64,000 bases of DNA, from positions 1-64,000 of the forward strand of contig CAYNLK010000030.1 in assembly GCA_964398055.1 (NCBI GenBank), read 5' to 3'. The notes beneath the pieces were generated by a model, which was given only the letters and a program-made list of their open reading frames with translations, was not told the DNA's origin and ran no database searches. Source of the stretch: CAYNLK01 sp964398055 (GTDB lineage Bacteria; Chloroflexota; Anaerolineae; 4572-78; J111). The first letter of the stretch is position 1. Every line of letters begins with the position of its first letter. Both the position numbers and the translations under genes were made by a program. This document shows, in pieces, positions 1 to 7,808 of the stretch.

Positions 1-74
1 GGCTTGCTCTTTGGCTGGTCTTCCGTTTGATTTTTATTAGAATGATTCAGCCCTGACCAAAGTAAAAATCAGTC

Positions 75-140
75 TTGACAAATCGAGCCTTCTCATGATA
101 TTATAGTAACGTTACCGGTAACGTTACCGGTATTGATACC
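75..140 (+). promoter_or_regulatory. Promoter and LacI-type operators of the sugar regulator gene
   Basis: A perfect -35 TTGACA lies at 75-80. A plausible -10 (GATATT, 97-102) follows with a 16-bp spacer. Overlapping and downstream of the -10 are LacI/GalR-like palindromes: GTAACGTTAC at 106-115, the perfect 14-bp palindrome CGGTAACGTTACCG at 116-129, and the near-palindrome GGTATTGATACC at 129-140. The central CG flanked by TAA/TTA is the usual LacI-family core. The position over the likely transcription start suggests that the regulator encoded next represses its own synthesis (inference). Confidence 0.75.
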
Positions 141-188
141 AGTACGCTTCTCAACCATCAACTCAACCTGTTGCCACCCCAAAAAAGT

Positions 189-1214
189 ATGACTCGCAAA
201 AAGTCGGGCGTCACTATCCATGATGTAGCGTCAGCGGCCGGGGTCTCGGTTTCCACAGTCTCGCGCGTCCTCAATAACAAGGACGATGTCGCCGCCGAGA
301 CGTATGACGATGTCCAACGGGTCATCGCCGAACTGGGCTACACCTCCAGTCTGGCGGCCCGAAGTATGCGCAGCCATAAAACCAATGTCATCGGCCTGGT
401 CGTGCCCGACCTGGAACAGCCCTTCTGTATCAACATGGTCAGAAGTATCAACCGGGCCATCGAGCAGTTAGAATACGACCTGCTGGTTTACACCGGTGGT
501 AACAGCTCCGCCAGCACCTGGGCCAGCCGGGAGCAGCAGTATGTGGCCCTACTAAACGGCAGCATTACCGACGGCGTCATCGTGGTCGCGCCTCACGCCA
601 AAACGTTTTCCACCCAGTTCCCGCTGGTGGCCATCGACCCGCACCTGGACAGCACCGACTTTCACGCCGTGATCAGCACCAACTGCGTCGGGGCCAAGTC
701 GGCGATGAACTACTTGCTCAACCTGGGCCATCGCCGCATTGGCTTTATCTGCGGCCGGCCCGACTTGCAGAGCGCCAAGCGACGGCTGGAGGGCTATCAG
801 GAGAGCCTCCGCCAGGCCGGCCTGCCCATTGATCCCAACCTCATCCAGCCCGGCGACTTCACCCAGGAGGCCGGCTATCGCGGCGCCAAAAAGTTGCTGG
901 CCCTGCCGCAGCCACCCACCGCCATCTTTGCCGCCAACGACAAGACGGCCATCGGCGCCATTGAAGCCATCAACCAGGCCGGGCAGCGAGTACCGGCTGA
1001 TGTTTCTGTCGTCGGCTTTGATAACATCGAGGAGGCCGCTTACTGTAACGGCGGCTTGACCACGGTTGATCAATCTCTGGATGAAATGGCCCAAATCGCC
1101 GTGGAGATACTCCTTAACCTGATTCAAAACAAACCGGTTGATAATCAACTGCATCGCGTTCCCACCAAGCTGATCGTTAGAAATTCTTGCCGGGCGATTC
1201 AGCCTGATCAATAG
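189..1214 (+). CDS. LacI-family transcriptional regulator of sugar uptake
   Basis: This is a LacI/GalR-type repressor of about 341 residues, the usual family length. An N-terminal helix-turn-helix ([13 protein letters not shown] then VSTVSRVLN, residues about 7-32) is followed by a periplasmic-binding-protein-like effector domain with the typical blocks [35 protein letters not shown] and [10 protein letters not shown] start it at the ATG at 189 because MTRKKSG directly precedes the helix-turn-helix; a TTG at 171 would add six unconvincing residues. It heads a co-oriented cluster with a CUT1 sugar importer and a GH3 glucosidase, so it probably senses an imported glycan or its product. Near-identical operators lie before it (116-129) and before the binding-protein gene (1263-1276). 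Confidence 0.93.
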   Translation: MTRKKSGVTIHDVASAAGVSVSTVSRVLNNKDDVAAETYDDVQRVIAELGYTSSLAARSMRSHKTNVIGLVVPDLEQPFCINMVRSINRAIEQLEYDLLVYTGGNSSASTWASREQQYVALLNGSITDGVIVVAPHAKTFSTQFPLVAIDPHLDSTDFHAVISTNCVGAKSAMNYLLNLGHRRIGFICGRPDLQSAKRRLEGYQESLRQAGLPIDPNLIQPGDFTQEAGYRGAKKLLALPQPPTAIFAANDKTAIGAIEAINQAGQRVPADVSVVGFDNIEEAAYCNGGLTTVDQSLDEMAQIAVEILLNLIQNKPVDNQLHRVPTKLIVRNSCRAIQPDQ

Positions 1215-1250
1215 TCGTCAGGTTAAGCTCATGATATATTTTTTTATTTT

Positions 1251-1276
1251 CGGTAACGATACCGGTAACGTTATCG
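1251..1276 (+). promoter_or_regulatory. LacI-type operator before the sugar ABC operon
   Basis: Positions 1263-1276 read CGGTAACGTTATCG, which differs at one base from the perfect 14-bp palindrome upstream of the lacI-type gene (116-129). A second overlapping element, CGGTAACGATACCG, occupies 1251-1264. The shared sequence strongly suggests that the same repressor controls both its own gene and the transporter/glucosidase operon. No confident -35/-10 pair was found beside it. Confidence 0.75.
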
Positions 1277-1293
1277 AATTGTTCCTCAAAAGC

Positions 1294-1343
1294 TAAAGGA
1301 GGTGATACGATCAAAGATGTTCGTCAGCCATAGCGCCAGGTGA
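1294..1343 (+). other. Perfect Shine-Dalgarno followed by an 8-codon mini-ORF
   Basis: AAAGGAGGTGATACG at about 1295-1309 matches the 16S rRNA 3' end almost completely but is not the Shine-Dalgarno of the downstream gene, which has its own AAGGAGG at 1370-1376. An ATG at 1317 opens an 8-codon frame (MFVSHSAR) ending at TGA 1341-1343. It may be a leader peptide or a ribosome standby site. It could equally be chance or the remnant of an older start region. Confidence 0.2.
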
Positions 1344-1381
1344 GTTTACTTTGAATGACCATTAACTTTAAGGAGGAAACT

Positions 1382-2758
1382 GTGAATACGTCAAAATTTC
1401 TATTGTTGGGTTTACTGTTGGTTATTGGGATGATTGTTGTTGCGTGTGTGGTGGCTACACCTGCCCCGGCGCAACCCGCGGCCCAGGCGCCCGCAGCCGA
1501 AGAGCCAGCGGCGAAAGAGGAAGCAGTAGCCGAGGAACCAGCTGCTGAGGTTGCTGAATGCGCCGAAACGGTAACCGTTGAGTTCTGGCACATTAATACT
1601 CAGGACGACCGGAAAGCGGTGATCCAGCAGGCGATTGATGCTTTTGAGAAAGATAATCCCTGCGCGAAAATCAATAGCACCGTCCTTGAAAACGAAGCCT
1701 TCAAAGCCAAGATGACCACGGTCATGCAGTCGGACGACCCGCCTGATGTCTTTACCACCTGGGGCGGCGGCGTGATGAACGAGTACGCCGAGGCCGGGCT
1801 GCTGCGCGACATCACGGCTGACATCAAGCAAAACGGCCTGGCCGACACCTTTGGCGCCGGCCCGCTGGCCGTCTACAGCTACCAGGGCAAACAGTACGGC
1901 GTGCCGATGGATCAGGGCATGGTCGGCTTCTGGTATAACCAAGAGCTGTTTGACCAAGCCGGGATCGAAGCGCCTCCCACCACCTGGACCGAGTTACTCG
2001 ATGATGTGCAGAAGCTCAAGGAGGCCGGCATCACCCCTATTGCTCTCGGCGAAAAAGATAAATGGCCGGGCCACTTCTGGTGGGTTTACCTGGCGATCCG
2101 GATGGGCGGCAAGGAAGCTTTCGATGCCGCTTACAGCCGCGAAGGCTCCTTTGCCGACGAACCTTTTGTTCAAGCCGGCGAGAAACTCCAGGAATTGATT
2201 GCCCTCGAACCTTTCCAGGAGGGTTATCTGGGTTTGACCTATAACGATCAAGCCCGGGCGGTAGGCAATGGCGAAGCAGCGATGGAACTGATGGGTCAGT
2301 GGGCCCCCGGTGTTGAGAAGGATGAGAGCGCCGACAAACAAGGTATCGGCGACAAGCTTGGCTGGTTCCCCTTCCCCATGGTCGAGGGCGGTAAGGGCGA
2401 TCCGGCCGATGCGCTGGGCGGCGGCAACGGCTGGCTAGTCGGCCGCGATGCCCCCGATGAAACCGTCACCTTCCTGAAGTATCTCAGCTCTAAAGAGTTC
2501 CAGTGTGGCGCTACCGAAATCAACTGGATCTTGCCGGTGGTCAAGGGCACGGAAGAATGTATCACCGATCCGTTGATGAAAACGGTGGCCGAGAACGCGG
2601 CCAAAGCGCCCTACCTGCAACTGTACTACGACCAGGCTTTGCCGCCGGCCGTTGGCTCCGTGGTGAATGACTCTGTCCAGGAACTCTTTGCCGGGACGAA
2701 GTCGCCTGCAGAGGTCGCTCAAGCGATTGAAGACTCCGCGGCAATGGAATTGAAATAG
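1382..2758 (+). CDS. Sugar ABC transporter substrate-binding lipoprotein (CUT1 family)
   Basis: This is an extracellular solute-binding protein of family 1 (MalE/UgpB-like), about 458 residues. The GTG at 1382 is preferred to the ATG at 1355 because AAGGAGG (1370-1376) lies five bases before it and the product then begins with a proper lipoprotein signal: a short basic start, a hydrophobic run and the lipobox VVAC. An Ala/Glu/Pro-rich tether of about 45 residues precedes the folded domain (VTVEFWHIN...). Conserved blocks include DDPPDVFTTWGGG, YGVPMDQGMVGFWYN and GNGEAAMELMGQWAPG. It should deliver an oligosaccharide to the two permeases encoded next. The substrate is not fixed by sequence; the adjacent GH3 enzyme suggests a beta-linked gluco- or xylo-oligosaccharide. 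Confidence 0.93.
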   Translation: MNTSKFLLLGLLLVIGMIVVACVVATPAPAQPAAQAPAAEEPAAKEEAVAEEPAAEVAECAETVTVEFWHINTQDDRKAVIQQAIDAFEKDNPCAKINSTVLENEAFKAKMTTVMQSDDPPDVFTTWGGGVMNEYAEAGLLRDITADIKQNGLADTFGAGPLAVYSYQGKQYGVPMDQGMVGFWYNQELFDQAGIEAPPTTWTELLDDVQKLKEAGITPIALGEKDKWPGHFWWVYLAIRMGGKEAFDAAYSREGSFADEPFVQAGEKLQELIALEPFQEGYLGLTYNDQARAVGNGEAAMELMGQWAPGVEKDESADKQGIGDKLGWFPFPMVEGGKGDPADALGGGNGWLVGRDAPDETVTFLKYLSSKEFQCGATEINWILPVVKGTEECITDPLMKTVAENAAKAPYLQLYYDQALPPAVGSVVNDSVQELFAGTKSPAEVAQAIEDSAAMELK

Positions 2759-2774
2759 GTTACATCTTTTTTAA

Positions 2775-2800
2775 GGGGATTGGGAGTCTTCCCAATCCCC
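2775..2800 (+). other. Perfect intergenic stem-loop between binding-protein and permease genes
   Basis: GGGGATTGGGA (2775-2785) and TCCCAATCCCC (2790-2800) form a perfect 11-bp stem with a four-base loop (GTCT). There is no convincing U-tract. A partial terminator or 3'-end stabiliser at this point would give more binding protein than permease, as is known for the malE-malF spacer in enterobacteria; the role here is inferred. Confidence 0.7.
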
Positions 2801-2828
2801 CTTCTTGAAGCGCAACGAGGCAATAGTT

Positions 2829-3773
2829 GTGAATATATCGATGGGAACTCGCATCTCCCGGCTTTCAAGACCCACATCATCGATCCAATCACAGAATTTT
2901 AGAACCATTTTGTTATTTCTGGCGCCGGCGCTACTGGTGTTTAGTATATTTTTGATTTATCCGATGATCCAATCGGTTTATTACAGTTTCTTTAATTGGA
3001 AAGGATTCGGGCCGGCGACAGATTTTATCGGGCTGGATAATTACGTCCGTATCCTCAACGATCGTAAATTCTTACGGGCGGTGCAGAACGGTCTACTGAT
3101 TGTATTTCTGTCCCTCACCATTCAACTGCCGCTGGCCCTGGTCCTGGCCCTGATGGTGGGGCGTAGTTTGCCGGGCCGGGCCTTCTTCCGCATTGTTTTT
3201 TTCCTGCCGTACGTCCTCTCTGAAGTGATTACGGCGGTAATCTGGCGAGCCTTATATCATCCCAATCCGCATTATGGCTTAATCAATGCCATTCTGGTCA
3301 ACCTGGGGCTACCCACCGTCGCCTGGCTAGGGGACATCAATATGGTGATGCCGGCCATTTTTGTGGTGCTTACCTGGAAATATTTCGGCTTTCATATGCT
3401 CTTGTATATGGCCGGGTTGCAAAGTATTCCGGCTGAATTGGAGGATGCGGCCAAAATAGACGGCGCTTCCGGTTTCCAAATTATCTGGCATATTATCATT
3501 CCTCTACTCAAGGGAACCATCCGGACTACCGTCTATCTCTCGGTACTGGGATCGCTGCAACTGTTTGGTCTGGTCTGGATCTTGACTGAGGGCGGTCCGG
3601 CCGGGGCCAGCGAAATGATGGCTACTTATCTGTATCGCTTTGGCTTTATCCGTTTCTCCCTGGGTTACGGCTCCGCCGTGGCCGTGGTCATGTTTATTAT
3701 CTGTATCACCTTTTCACTCATCTATCAGAAGGTCTTCAAAGAGCAAGATTATCTGGGCGGTTACGGCGCGTAA
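2829..3773 (+). CDS. Sugar ABC transporter permease (MalF/UgpA-like)
   Basis: This is an inner-membrane permease of the CUT1 family, about 314 residues. It has six predicted hydrophobic segments (for example LLFLAPALLVFSIFLIYPM near the N-terminus) and the EAA coupling motif ELEDAAKIDGASGFQIIWHIIIPLL, which docks to the ATPase. I favour the GTG at 2829, eight bases after GAGG. A TTG at 2805 or an ATG at 2841 are alternatives, and the N-terminal 15-20 residues are therefore uncertain. It pairs with the MalG-like permease that follows. No ATP-binding subunit is encoded in the cluster, so a shared MsmK/MalK-type ATPase elsewhere is expected. Confidence 0.92.
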   Translation: MNISMGTRISRLSRPTSSIQSQNFRTILLFLAPALLVFSIFLIYPMIQSVYYSFFNWKGFGPATDFIGLDNYVRILNDRKFLRAVQNGLLIVFLSLTIQLPLALVLALMVGRSLPGRAFFRIVFFLPYVLSEVITAVIWRALYHPNPHYGLINAILVNLGLPTVAWLGDINMVMPAIFVVLTWKYFGFHMLLYMAGLQSIPAELEDAAKIDGASGFQIIWHIIIPLLKGTIRTTVYLSVLGSLQLFGLVWILTEGGPAGASEMMATYLYRFGFIRFSLGYGSAVAVVMFIICITFSLIYQKVFKEQDYLGGYGA

Positions 3774-3789
3774 GAAAGGACATTCAACG

Positions 3790-4635
3790 ATGCCCTCCAT
3801 AAAGTACAACCTGCGACGCTATCTCAATCTTTCCTGGCAGTACGCCGTCCTGATCATATTTGTATTGATCATTATTGTGCCCGTCGTGGTCCTGATCTGG
3901 GGCGGTATGAAAACTCGGGCTGAGTTGGCCAGCTTTCCCTACCAGCCGCCCAACCCCATCCACTGGGAAAATTACACCAACATTTTATCCAGCAGTGGTT
4001 TCTGGGTGATGCTGCGCAACAGCCTGATTGTTACCTTTGGCACGGTTGCCGGCGTGGTCTTATTCGCCAGTCTGGCCGCTTTCATCTTTGCCCGGACCCA
4101 ATTCCGTGGGCAAAATATCCTGTTTAACTACCTTACGGTCGGTCTGCTCTTCCCTATCAGCATCGCCACCTTGCCTGAGTACATCCTGCTTCGCCAGTTG
4201 GGCTGGCTGGATTCTTTCTGGGCCATTATCGTGCCCCAAATCGCTTTTGGACTGTCACTCAGTATCATAATTTTGCGCGGCTTCTTTCAAGCCATTCCCG
4301 CCGAGCTGCAAGACGCCGCCTATATCGACGGTTGCACCACCTTTGACTTCTTCTGGCGTATTCTAATCCCGCTGGCCCGTCCGGCCATCGCCGCGGTCGC
4401 AGTGCTGACTATGGTCACCTCCTGGAATGAACTTTTCTTGCCCCTGCTGGTTCTCAACAGCGAAAACAAATGGACTCTCCCGCTGGGCACCATGCAATTC
4501 ATGGGCCAATACGTCTCGGATTGGGCGCTGGTGCTCGCCTTTGTCACCTTAACAATGATTCCGGCCGTCATTTTCTACTTTTTCGCCGAACGCCAGATTG
4601 TCTCTGGTCTGACTAGCGGCGCCATCAAAGGTTAA
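3790..4635 (+). CDS. Sugar ABC transporter permease (MalG/UgpE-like)
   Basis: This is the second CUT1 permease, 281 residues, with about six membrane segments and the EAA motif ELQDAAYIDGCTTFDFFWRILIPLA before the C-terminal segments. The start is the ATG at 3790 (MPSIKYNLRRYLNLSW), 16 bases after the preceding stop and behind GAAAGGA. The longer open frame upstream overlaps the previous permease and is not real. It ends in the family-typical FFAERQIVSGLTSGAIKG. It is co-transcribed with the binding protein and the other permease. Confidence 0.94.
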   Translation: MPSIKYNLRRYLNLSWQYAVLIIFVLIIIVPVVVLIWGGMKTRAELASFPYQPPNPIHWENYTNILSSSGFWVMLRNSLIVTFGTVAGVVLFASLAAFIFARTQFRGQNILFNYLTVGLLFPISIATLPEYILLRQLGWLDSFWAIIVPQIAFGLSLSIIILRGFFQAIPAELQDAAYIDGCTTFDFFWRILIPLARPAIAAVAVLTMVTSWNELFLPLLVLNSENKWTLPLGTMQFMGQYVSDWALVLAFVTLTMIPAVIFYFFAERQIVSGLTSGAIKG

Positions 4636-4658
4636 CGGAGTTAACGGAGCTGACCAAC

Positions 4659-7067
4659 ATGACCGAAACAGTCACCAAGCTAAATTCAAAATACTTCATC
4701 TACAAGGATGCCCGGCAACCTGTTCAAGCCCGGGTTCACGATTTACTGGATCGGATGACCCTTGATGAGAAGCTGGCGCAACTGGGCAGCGCCTGGGTAT
4801 TTCAACTTCTCAGCGAGATGCAGTTTGACCAGACCAAAGCCAAAAACTTGCTAAAGCACGGTATCGGCCAGATCACCCGGGTCGCCGGAGCCAGCAGCCT
4901 GGCCCCGACCGCCAGCGCCGAACTGGCCAACACCATCCAGAAATACCTGCGCGAGAACACCCGGCTGGGCATCCCGGCCATCGTTCACGAGGAGTGTTGC
5001 AGCGGCTACATGGCCCGCAACGCCACTTGCTTTCCGCAAATTATCGGCCTGGCCAGCACCTGGGAACCGGAGCTGGCTGAGGCCATGGCGACCGTTGTCC
5101 GCACCCAGATGCGATCTGCGGGCGCGCACCAGGGTCTGTCGCCGGTGCTGGATGTTACCCGCGACCCGCGCTGGGGCCGGGTGGAAGAAACCTTTGGCGA
5201 AGATCCATACCTGGTAGCCCAGATGGGCGTCTCTTTTGTGCGCGGCCTGCAGGGTCATCACTGGCAAGAGGGAGTGTTAGCCACCGCCAAACATTTTGTG
5301 GGTTATGGCCTGCCGGAAGGGGGCATGAATTGGGCGCCGGCTCACATTCCGCCCCGCCAACTGCGCCAGATTTTTATGCTGCCCTTTGAAGCGGCGGTCA
5401 AAGAAGCCAACCTGCAATCGGTGATGCACGCTTATCAGGAATTGGATGGCATTCCCTGCGCCGCGTCCAGAGAGTTGCTGACCGAAATCCTGCGCGGGGA
5501 GTGGGGTTTCGATGGTTTGGTCGTCTCCGATTACTTTGGGATTGAGGAACTGCACCGCACCCACCACCTGACCGGCAACTGCCAGGATTCGGCCAGATTG
5601 GCCCTGGAAGCCGGGATCGATAGCGAACTGCCCCACACCAACTGCTACGGCGACCCCCTCCGCCAGGCGGTGAAGGCCGGTCTGATCGACGAAGCTTTGA
5701 TCGATCGCAGTGTGGCCCGCATCTTGCACATGAAATTCAAACTGGGCCTGTTTGAGAATCCATACGTTGATGCCGGTCGGACTATTACCGTATTCGACAC
5801 GCCGGCGCAGCGAGAACTGGCCCGGCAGATTGCCCAAAAATCAATCGTCTTGCTAAAAAATGAGAATGAGCTGTTACCCCTAGCTAAAAACCTAAAATCT
5901 GTAGCGGTCATTGGCCCGAACGCCCACACCGAGCGCCACCTCATCGGCGACTACGCTTACCTGTGCCACATCGAATCCCTGATCGAGATGCGTGACCGCG
6001 ACAACGTATTCGACATGCCCGTGCCAGACTCCATCGAATTGGTTGACGCCTTTGTGCCGATGAAGACAATCCTGCAAACGTTGCGCGACAGGCTATCCCA
6101 TCACACAACTATCTATTACGCCAAAGGCTGCGCTGTTACCGGCGACGACGCCTCCGGTTTTGCGGAAGCCGTGGCGGCAGCCAAGCAGGCTGAGGTAGCA
6201 TTGCTCTTCGTCGGCGGCAAGTCTGGATTGACCGACTCCTGCACCTGCGGCGAAGCCCGCGACCGGGCCAGCCTGGATTTACCCGGCGTGCAAACAGAAC
6301 TGGTCAGGGCTATCCACGCCACCGGCACGCCGGTGGTCGTCGTGCTCATCAACGGCCGGCCGCTAGCGGTCAACTGGGCGGCGGAGCACGCCCCGGCGAT
6401 TGTTGAAGCCTGGCTGCCGGGCGAAGAGGGCGCCGAAGCCGTGGTCGACGTGCTGTTTGGCGACGTCAACCCCGGCGGCAAGCTGCCGATCACCTTTCCT
6501 CGCTCGGTGGGCCAGATTCCCATCTACTACAATCACAAGCCCTCGGGCGGACGCTCCCATTGGAAGGGGGCTTATGCCGATCTGAGCAACAAACCGCTAT
6601 GGCCCTTCGGCTTTGGGCTGAGTTACACCCGGTTTCGGCTGGACAATCTCCAGATCGACCGGCGCCAGGTCCGGGCCGGAGAGCACGTGAGGATCAGGGT
6701 GGATATCACCAATGTCGGCGCTCGGGCCGGCGATGAGGTGGTGCAGCTTTATGTTCGGGATCTGATCGCCAGTGTTACCCAGCCGGTCAAGTCGTTGCAA
6801 GGCTTCAAACGAGTCCACCTGAAGCCCGGTGAGCGCAAGCGGGTCAGCTTTAGCCTGGCCGTCAACCAGCTTGGCTTCTACAATCGGGAGATGGCTTTCG
6901 TCGTTGAGCCGGGCGAGGTTGAGCTGATGATCGGCACTTCGTCGGAGGATTTGCCGCTGTCCGCTACCATCACCATTGTTGGCGAAACTGTCGATGTGGA
7001 ACAAAATAAGGTGTTTTTTAGCGGGGTGGTTGTTGAGGAACTGAGCGGTGCGGGTCGAAAAAGCTAG
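4659..7067 (+). CDS. Glycoside hydrolase family 3 beta-glucosidase/beta-xylosidase
   Basis: This 802-residue GH3 enzyme has the standard order: an N-terminal TIM-barrel domain (about 25-370, with the AKH motif at 210-212), an alpha/beta sandwich (about 400-640) and a fibronectin-III-like domain (about 680-790). The nucleophile is Asp291 in VVSDYFG. There is no signal peptide, so it acts in the cytoplasm on glycans brought in by the transporter encoded just upstream; the gap to the permease stop is 23 bases. Its likely role is release of beta-linked glucose or xylose. The exact specificity cannot be read from sequence. The FN3 domain makes it a larger-type GH3 rather than a NagZ. Confidence 0.93.
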   Translation: MTETVTKLNSKYFIYKDARQPVQARVHDLLDRMTLDEKLAQLGSAWVFQLLSEMQFDQTKAKNLLKHGIGQITRVAGASSLAPTASAELANTIQKYLRENTRLGIPAIVHEECCSGYMARNATCFPQIIGLASTWEPELAEAMATVVRTQMRSAGAHQGLSPVLDVTRDPRWGRVEETFGEDPYLVAQMGVSFVRGLQGHHWQEGVLATAKHFVGYGLPEGGMNWAPAHIPPRQLRQIFMLPFEAAVKEANLQSVMHAYQELDGIPCAASRELLTEILRGEWGFDGLVVSDYFGIEELHRTHHLTGNCQDSARLALEAGIDSELPHTNCYGDPLRQAVKAGLIDEALIDRSVARILHMKFKLGLFENPYVDAGRTITVFDTPAQRELARQIAQKSIVLLKNENELLPLAKNLKSVAVIGPNAHTERHLIGDYAYLCHIESLIEMRDRDNVFDMPVPDSIELVDAFVPMKTILQTLRDRLSHHTTIYYAKGCAVTGDDASGFAEAVAAAKQAEVALLFVGGKSGLTDSCTCGEARDRASLDLPGVQTELVRAIHATGTPVVVVLINGRPLAVNWAAEHAPAIVEAWLPGEEGAEAVVDVLFGDVNPGGKLPITFPRSVGQIPIYYNHKPSGGRSHWKGAYADLSNKPLWPFGFGLSYTRFRLDNLQIDRRQVRAGEHVRIRVDITNVGARAGDEVVQLYVRDLIASVTQPVKSLQGFKRVHLKPGERKRVSFSLAVNQLGFYNREMAFVVEPGEVELMIGTSSEDLPLSATITIVGETVDVEQNKVFFSGVVVEELSGAGRKS

Positions 7068-7087
7068 TTCAGCCGAAGGGCAACGGT

Positions 7088-7519
7088 TCAGGTTGAAATA
7101 AGCTCCAAAGTTTCGGCGCCGCCTTGAATGGTAGTGACCGGAATATTTTGGTCAAGTGTCGCCAGCTTGCCCCCTTTTTGCGCCGCCAGACCCAGCAGAT
7201 AAATGTCCGTAATCTGACCGGAGGTAATGACCGCGTCTGGAAGTAATAGTTCCCGCAAAGTAACATCCTCAGGCCAAAAATGATGCCCTTCAGCCGCACA
7301 AAATTGGCGTAGAATTGACAGCACCGTGGCCACATCGCCCGGCCGGTTAGGATATTTAGGGTGACTGGCAATGCGAACAAAGCCGTTCTCGGTCAGGGGG
7401 CAGGTAGCCCAGGCCCAACGACCGGTAGCACCGAACCAGCGATGAGCCGCCTCGTGATGAATATGCATCGGATCACACAACGCTAACAGAAGATTGATAT
7501 CGAGCAGGTAGGTGGTCAC
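7088..7519 (-). CDS. PIN-domain toxin (VapC-like ribonuclease)
   Basis: This is a 143-residue PIN-domain protein. Near its N-terminus it has TTYLLDINLLLALCDP, whose first acidic residue is the PIN Asp, followed by HHEAAHRWF. TENGFVRIASHP carries the second acidic position and ITDIYLLGLAAQ a third. It probably cleaves RNA when released from its antitoxin. I start it at the GTG at 7519, which overlaps the antitoxin stop by four bases (GTGA) and begins exactly at the PIN fold; a longer frame from 7582 would run inside the antitoxin gene. It is convergent with the GH3 gene across a 20-base gap. Confidence 0.85.
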   Translation of the reverse strand: MTTYLLDINLLLALCDPMHIHHEAAHRWFGATGRWAWATCPLTENGFVRIASHPKYPNRPGDVATVLSILRQFCAAEGHHFWPEDVTLRELLLPDAVITSGQITDIYLLGLAAQKGGKLATLDQNIPVTTIQGGAETLELIST

Positions 7520-7743
7520 GGCATCTCGTCCCGCAGTTGGTTGACCAATTCCAACGTCACTATACCGGCCTCTGGCTGGCATGGAAAAAGAGGGATGCCG
7601 TTACGGGTAACGGTCTCAACGTGCCGGGTCAGGGATTGGCGAGCCAGGTCCGACAAGGCTTGTCCCATCGAAACGCCGCGCTGCTTCGCTATTTCTTTTG
7701 TGGCCAATAAAATATCGTCATCGATGTCTAACGTAGTCCGCAT
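7516..7743 (-). CDS. Ribbon-helix-helix antitoxin (VapB-like)
   Basis: This 75-residue protein begins MRTTLDIDDDILLATKEIAKQRG, a typical ribbon-helix-helix N-terminus of VapB-type antitoxins. A C-terminal tail (about residues 45-75) would wrap the PIN toxin. GGAG precedes the ATG at a good distance. It sits immediately upstream of the toxin with a four-base overlap, the usual order for a VapBC module. It is expected to bind the inverted repeat in its own promoter at 7778-7793. Confidence 0.85.
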   Translation of the reverse strand: MRTTLDIDDDILLATKEIAKQRGVSMGQALSDLARQSLTRHVETVTRNGIPLFPCQPEAGIVTLELVNQLRDEMP

Positions 7744-7777
7744 TTTATCTCCTCTAGATGATACGTTGTTACTAATT

Positions 7778-7808
7778 TGATGTTAACACATCACGCATCT
7801 GATGTCAA
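7778..7808 (-). promoter_or_regulatory. Toxin-antitoxin promoter with operator
   Basis: Read on the minus strand, TTGACA (7808-7803) and TAACAT (7785-7780) are separated by exactly 17 bp. An inverted repeat TGATGT-4-ACATCA occupies 7778-7793 and covers the -10, fitting autorepression by the ribbon-helix-helix antitoxin. The -35 overlaps the stop codon of the methyltransferase gene upstream on the same strand. Confidence 0.75.
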
